NCBI GenBank assembly: GCA_002751075.1
Contig: NAOQ01000120.1
Location: forward strand, 84,585-126,545
Source of the DNA: Ichthyophonus hoferi
Taxonomy: Eukaryota > Opisthokonta > Ichthyosporea > Ichthyophonida > Ichthyophonidae
Reading direction: 5' to 3'
DNA length: 41,961 nucleotides
Shown here: positions 38,201-41,961 of the stretch, one piece after another
How positions within the stretch are numbered: the stretch's first letter is position 1
Layout of the letters: each line of letters begins with the position of its first letter
Notes under the pieces: generated by a model
What the model was told of the DNA's origin: nothing
The model's input: the letters and a program-made list of their open reading frames with translations, nothing else
The model's database searches: none
Made by a program: the position numbers and the translations under genes

Positions 38201-39446
38201 CTTCTTTTTATCTTCTCCTTTTTTCTGCGTTCCAATATATACCATTTTTTGCACATGCAAACAAAAGACAAACACATAGTAAATTAGTTAATAGCTAATG
38301 AGATAATGAATGGATATTGATGCAACTACTAACATAGGTGTTCTTGTTGGTAATGGTGATATAACAGTTGGGACTTAAGAATAAAGAGAATGTAGAAAAA
38401 GTAAAACTTACCAAGGAGGATATTGTCAATGTTGTTAAGGTAATTACTGACATGTTTTTTATTTCTTTCTCTGTTCATACCTTACCAATATGCTATATAG
38501 TTTATGTGGCGATTCATTGGTTGATAATCACTACCTTCATTTTAACTCAGAACACTTACTATGTATGATAGACGGTTTATATAGGCAAAGTAATTATAGT
38601 TATAATTATTCTATATATAAAATGCTATTTTAGAAATTATAAAAAAGATTCTGTTTGAGACAGATTAGGGGCTCTTAATTATGTAGCGATTGTGAACAAA
38701 GGCTATACAGTTATGATCTCAAGTACTCTGCTTGTAATAGTTGGTTGCCACTCTGAACATGGATGAGATAATTACTACACAAGCTGAAATCGACGTACTA
38801 TAGTCACAGTTTTAATATCAATTATTATAACCCAAGGTCCAAGGCCTGTAGGGATAAAACACCTGCACATAAAACAGAATGAAGAATTAAAACATAAATT
38901 AATTCAAAAAGATTATAGTTCTGATATGCAATATTACTTCAGGACGCCTTTGCTGGTGTAGCGGAGCGTGATATTTACACAGGCGATGCGGTGGAGATTA
39001 TGGTGATAACGAAGGATGGTGTTGAGGTTGAATACTTCCCTGTAAGTTTGTTTTTGGGTGTATTGTAGTGTATTGTATTGTATGTAGATATAGGTACAAG
39101 ATAAAAGTAAATAGTTATAGATAATTGCGCGAAAGTGTAGAGAATAAGATTCACTGAAACATATATTTAGAAAGAAATTATGGTAGAAAAGTAGCGGAAA
39201 TACACTAATATTTTTTGAAGGGGAACAATATGAAAACAACTATCTCCAGTGGTGGTATATTATCTTGTTATGTAACTGTAGGGCCAGATCGTATAATAGA
39301 TGAGGAATTGTGTTTATTAGTCAGGCTGAATTATCATATATTATGTTGTACCGTACTATATTATTACACCATTATTAAATGCATATGTTATGGTAGACTG
39401 TGGTTGTTAACAGATTACTCTCCCTTGACAGCTCCGAAGAGACTAA
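35217..39446 (+). CDS. PSMB1: 20S proteasome subunit beta type-1 (beta-6)
   Basis: Eight exons join in phase to 248 residues: 35217-35350, 36237-36344, 36843-36924, 37331-37460, 37818-37924, 38368-38439, 38943-39041 and 39432-39446. Human PSMB1 has 241. It is a structural, non-catalytic beta-ring subunit of the 20S core. Hallmarks are [82 protein letters not shown], and [20 protein letters not shown]. About 35 N-terminal residues form a propeptide by comparison with the human cleavage site. The mature end lacks the catalytic Thr1 of active subunits, as expected for beta-6. The last exon is only 15 nt and encodes LRRD plus stop, matching the human ending LRKD. A poly(A) signal follows at 39516. 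Confidence 0.97.
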
Positions 39447-39515
39447 GGCAATTGCATATATGTTTTAACATGAATAAGGAGGGCGTTATGCTTTTTAGGA
39501 CGCAAACAACCTGTC

Positions 39516-39521
39516 AATAAA
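39516..39521 (+). terminator. Poly(A) signal AATAAA of PSMB1
   Basis: AATAAA lies 70 bases after the stop in the 15-nt last exon. This supports transcription ending there rather than at the earlier 39041 exon. Confidence 0.6.
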
Positions 39522-39910
39522 GGCATAGCAGCCACTGTGTAGTGGTTACTATGCAAAATTGTTATGTTATTATGCCCTTTATATTATCTGTTACCTATAA
39601 ATATCATTAATGTACATACTCGATGCTTTAAATGGTATTTGATAATGTTTGTATGTGTTCCACAGAGTATATATACGTACTATATACTTGCAAATAGCAT
39701 ACTTGTATCATGCGACTATGCTCATAACTGACAGATGGATATGTCATGTTATAGATTAGATTGTTGATTATTACTATACTACTTACCGTGTCTAAGTAGA
39801 TTTTGAAATGAGAATCTGCCACTATTTTCTACCTGCTAAAACCTACTAAATTATAAGGGATGTCTTTGTTTGCAACACGTTGTCTGTCATAATAACTTAG
39901 ATATTGGATT

Positions 39911-40057
39911 ACTTTACAAATACTGTAAGCATGGTGTATATATAGCTGCCAAAGTCATTACTTTACAAATACTGTAAGCATGGTGTATATATAGCTGTCA
40001 AAGTCATTACTTTACAAATACTGTAAGCATGGTGTATATATAGTTGCCAAAGTCATT
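39911..40057. repeat. Three tandem copies of a 49-bp unit
   Basis: The units are 39911-39959, 39960-40008 and 40009-40057. Each begins actttacaaatactgtaagc and ends aaagtcatt. The copies differ by only about one base each (gctgcc, gctgtc, gttgcc), so the expansion is recent. Confidence 0.97.
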
Positions 40058-40796
40058 CATTTGGCATTACCTTCATACTCAACTCCCAGCAAATATTGGT
40101 TATTGGGCCTTACATAATTGATAGAATCAATAATGCGCTATATACTTCCTGTGTATGTTGCCATGTCTCTGTAATATCATCTCTTAAATTATACATAAGA
40201 AAAGTACGAATGTATCTAGTGATTTATGATGTATCATTGCGGTTATGTTTGGGACTTTTTCAACCATCTGCCCCCCTGCAATGTATAAAACAAGCTAGGT
40301 TAACGGATGATAGATATAAAGTAGCTGTTATATCCCTTTAACTGTCCATTTCAATTATAATGGGTAGTATAATAAAGACGAAATTAAAATCGTCGGGACA
40401 GATGGATTAAATGAGCTACTGGGGATAGCTAAAGAGAGAAATTAAAGAAAATATAGGAATGTATATTAATTATTAAGAATGAAAGAGATAATAGTATAGT
40501 TTGTCATATTATTTATGTATGTTTATAGCTAAAGGATTCGGAAGAAAGAAGGAACTAAAGAAAAGAAAAAAAGAAAAAAAATAATAGTGCGACTTGGCAG
40601 GCATTCTTTGACAAAGTATATGATATGAAAGTAAATTATAGCACAAGTGGATTAGAATATGTTAGAGCAAAAGAATATTACTTCAATTTGGGTTTTTCTA
40701 TATGTAGCTATAATTGTTTAATATTATTAACAAACACTATTATATATGTAGTCTGAAAAAATAGTTAGTATAATCTAAACATACCCATTAGAGGGC

Positions 40797-41002
40797 AATA
40801 CTCTGGTATATTCCTTTTATTTTATTATTTTGATAACTCACACCAAACGATCGACTACCTAGTATAATGGTTATGCTACAGGGTTGGATTTTGCAACGAA
40901 ATATAATGTATTGTATACTATGAAAAGGTATGATTGCTTAGTTGCTAGTGAGGAGATAATTGACATATGCCATGATTCTATATATGCAATAGATGATATT
41001 TA
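40797..41002 (-). repeat. Dispersed repeat, copy 2 (inverted relative to 1867-2070)
   Basis: The reverse complement of this segment matches 1867-2070 end to end, with small differences and no large gap. See copy 1 for shared blocks. The two copies lie about 39 kb apart in opposite orientation. Confidence 0.8.
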
Positions 41003-41311
41003 ACTGTATATGGGTTTGGGCGGGGTAGGTATTTGGAAACATCTATATGTTTGATTGTAATTAAACGTAAAACAATTTACTATACTAATGCGGTTTGTAT
41101 ATGGATATATATGTGTAGACTAACAGATATGCTTGTATGTATAAAAGTAGGTAGGTAGGGAACTGTGCATGTATTTACATACCAATCATACTTGCAATTT
41201 ATATATATATATATATATATATATTGTACAAAAATAAATTACCTCGGAATGAATACGAGAGACTCGAAGATAATAATATAATTTTAAAATGCATTATAAG
41301 CTTTAAAACAT

Positions 41312-41317
41312 TTTATT
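41312..41317 (-). terminator. Candidate poly(A) signal of the minus-strand Lys/Ser-rich gene
   Basis: The forward tttatt reads AATAAA on the minus strand, 127 bases after the stop codon of the gene ending at 41445. Confidence 0.4.
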
Positions 41318-41444
41318 ATACACTAATGAAACGATTTCATACATTATACATACAGTAAAAAAATAAATCAACTTAGTGCAAACACAACACTCAATGATAG
41401 GATAATATAATTTCAAGGTACATTATACATTTCAAAGCATTATA

Positions 41445-41609
41445 TTAAGCACTACCTGAACTACTATCATTACTACTATCATCACTATTACTATCACTAT
41501 GTCTTTTCCTATGATGTGATTTGCGTTTTGACTCTCTCTTCTTGTGTTTCTTGCTTTTCTTCTTGCTGGATGTCGACTTTTTATCTTTTTTACTTTTCCT
41601 ATCCTTCTC
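41445..41609 (-). CDS. C-terminal exon of a Lys/Ser-rich, probably nuclear protein
   Basis: An acceptor (ccactcacag) precedes a phase-0 exon of 54 residues and a stop. It begins EKDRKSKKDKK. The middle is almost entirely Lys, Ser, Arg and His (SKKKSKKHKKRESKRK), and the end is a Ser/Asp/Asn tail (SDSNSDDSSNDSSSGSA). Such low-complexity tails occur in splicing-associated and nucleolar proteins of many unrelated families, so no name is given. They often act as nuclear localisation signals and kinase targets (general knowledge). The rest of the gene must lie beyond 41609, probably past the window edge. The open frame continues upstream of the acceptor, so the exact exon start is inferred. Confidence 0.6.
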   Translation of the reverse strand, partial: EKDRKSKKDKKSTSSKKKSKKHKKRESKRKSHHRKRHSDSNSDDSSNDSSSGSA

Positions 41610-41961
41610 CTGTGAGTGGTTATTAGTACCATTAAAAACATTATAATTAAAATAAGCAGTGGTGTGGGTGTTAATAGTAAATGTCACATCGATATGTATA
41701 TACTTATTACTGCACTATTATACTATTATAATAAAGCTGTTGTGCCATTCTATTATTGTACTATACTACTATTATATAATTATATTATAATGGTATTATA
41801 CTGTAATATTATTGTACTATCATACTATGGTAATGTATTACTATTCTCCTATAATACCATTATACGACTAGACTACTATAACATCATACCATCTTACTGT
41901 ATTACTATTATGCTATTTTACTGCTATACCTACCTACATATATACATAAATACATACATAT
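41610..41961. other. AT-rich sequence with TACTATTA-type words, probably intron
   Basis: Degenerate repeats of actattat, tactattata and ataccat fill most of this right-hand end. If the 41445-41609 exon is real, this is its upstream intron. No further exon is seen. Confidence 0.5.

Larger units (their letters stand above)
39522..41311. other. Convergent intergenic region with two repeats
   Basis: It lies between the 3' ends of PSMB1 (+) and a minus-strand gene. It holds the 49-bp tandem repeat (39911-40057), the inverted dispersed repeat (40797-41002) and a (TA)n run near 41200-41223. An open frame at 40096-40341 lacks an ATG and any recognisable domain. Confidence 0.5.

Noticed and set aside
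40096-40341. 81-codon plus-strand open frame
   Set aside because: It has no ATG at its start, no domain, and lies in intergenic repeats.

Overview
The window reads as nuclear DNA of an early-branching animal, most likely a sponge (demosponge-like; inference). It is very AT-rich, has no operons or bacterial ribosome-binding sites, and its genes have many short GT-AG introns and close animal-type orthologues (SKP1, PSMD8, TSEN34, WDR43, PSMB1). I joined exons by eye from splice signals, reading phase and remembered family sequences. No alignment was run.

Layout: 1-84 ATT microsatellite; 85-3605 mostly featureless, with a 204-bp dispersed repeat and a possible tiny first exon at 857; 3606-5454 (+) a PAP2-fold membrane protein; 6721-8772 (-) SKP1; 8773-9548 a divergent promoter packed with TGACGT motifs; 9549-13266 (+) PSMD8/Rpn12; 13267-17047 gene-poor, with a decayed coding remnant and an imperfect inverted repeat; 17048-19493 (-) TSEN34; 20270-20790 TA/TTA-rich repeat; 20808-21543 a degraded IS630/Tc1-like DNA transposon; 21957-22549 (+) a small gene resembling the SLC35A4-MP mitochondrial microprotein; 22998-23320 TAGA microsatellite; 25558-33949 (-) WDR43/UTP5 in 17 exons; 33950-35216 a second divergent promoter; 35217-39446 (+) PSMB1 (proteasome beta-6); 39911-40057 a 49-bp unit repeated three times; 40797-41002 an inverted copy of the 1867-2070 repeat; 41445-41609 (-) the last exon of a Lys/Ser-rich protein.

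Three of the genes serve ubiquitin-proteasome degradation: SKP1 (SCF ligase adaptor), PSMD8 (19S lid) and PSMB1 (20S core). SKP1 and PSMD8 share one divergent promoter. TSEN34 (tRNA splicing) and WDR43 (pre-rRNA processing) serve RNA maturation. These are housekeeping genes. The less expected signals are the CRE-like motif cluster, a repeated GTTGCYATGG motif found in coding exons in different frames, ATTGG/CCAAT enrichment in WDR43 introns, the free-standing microprotein gene and the 15-nt final exon of PSMB1.
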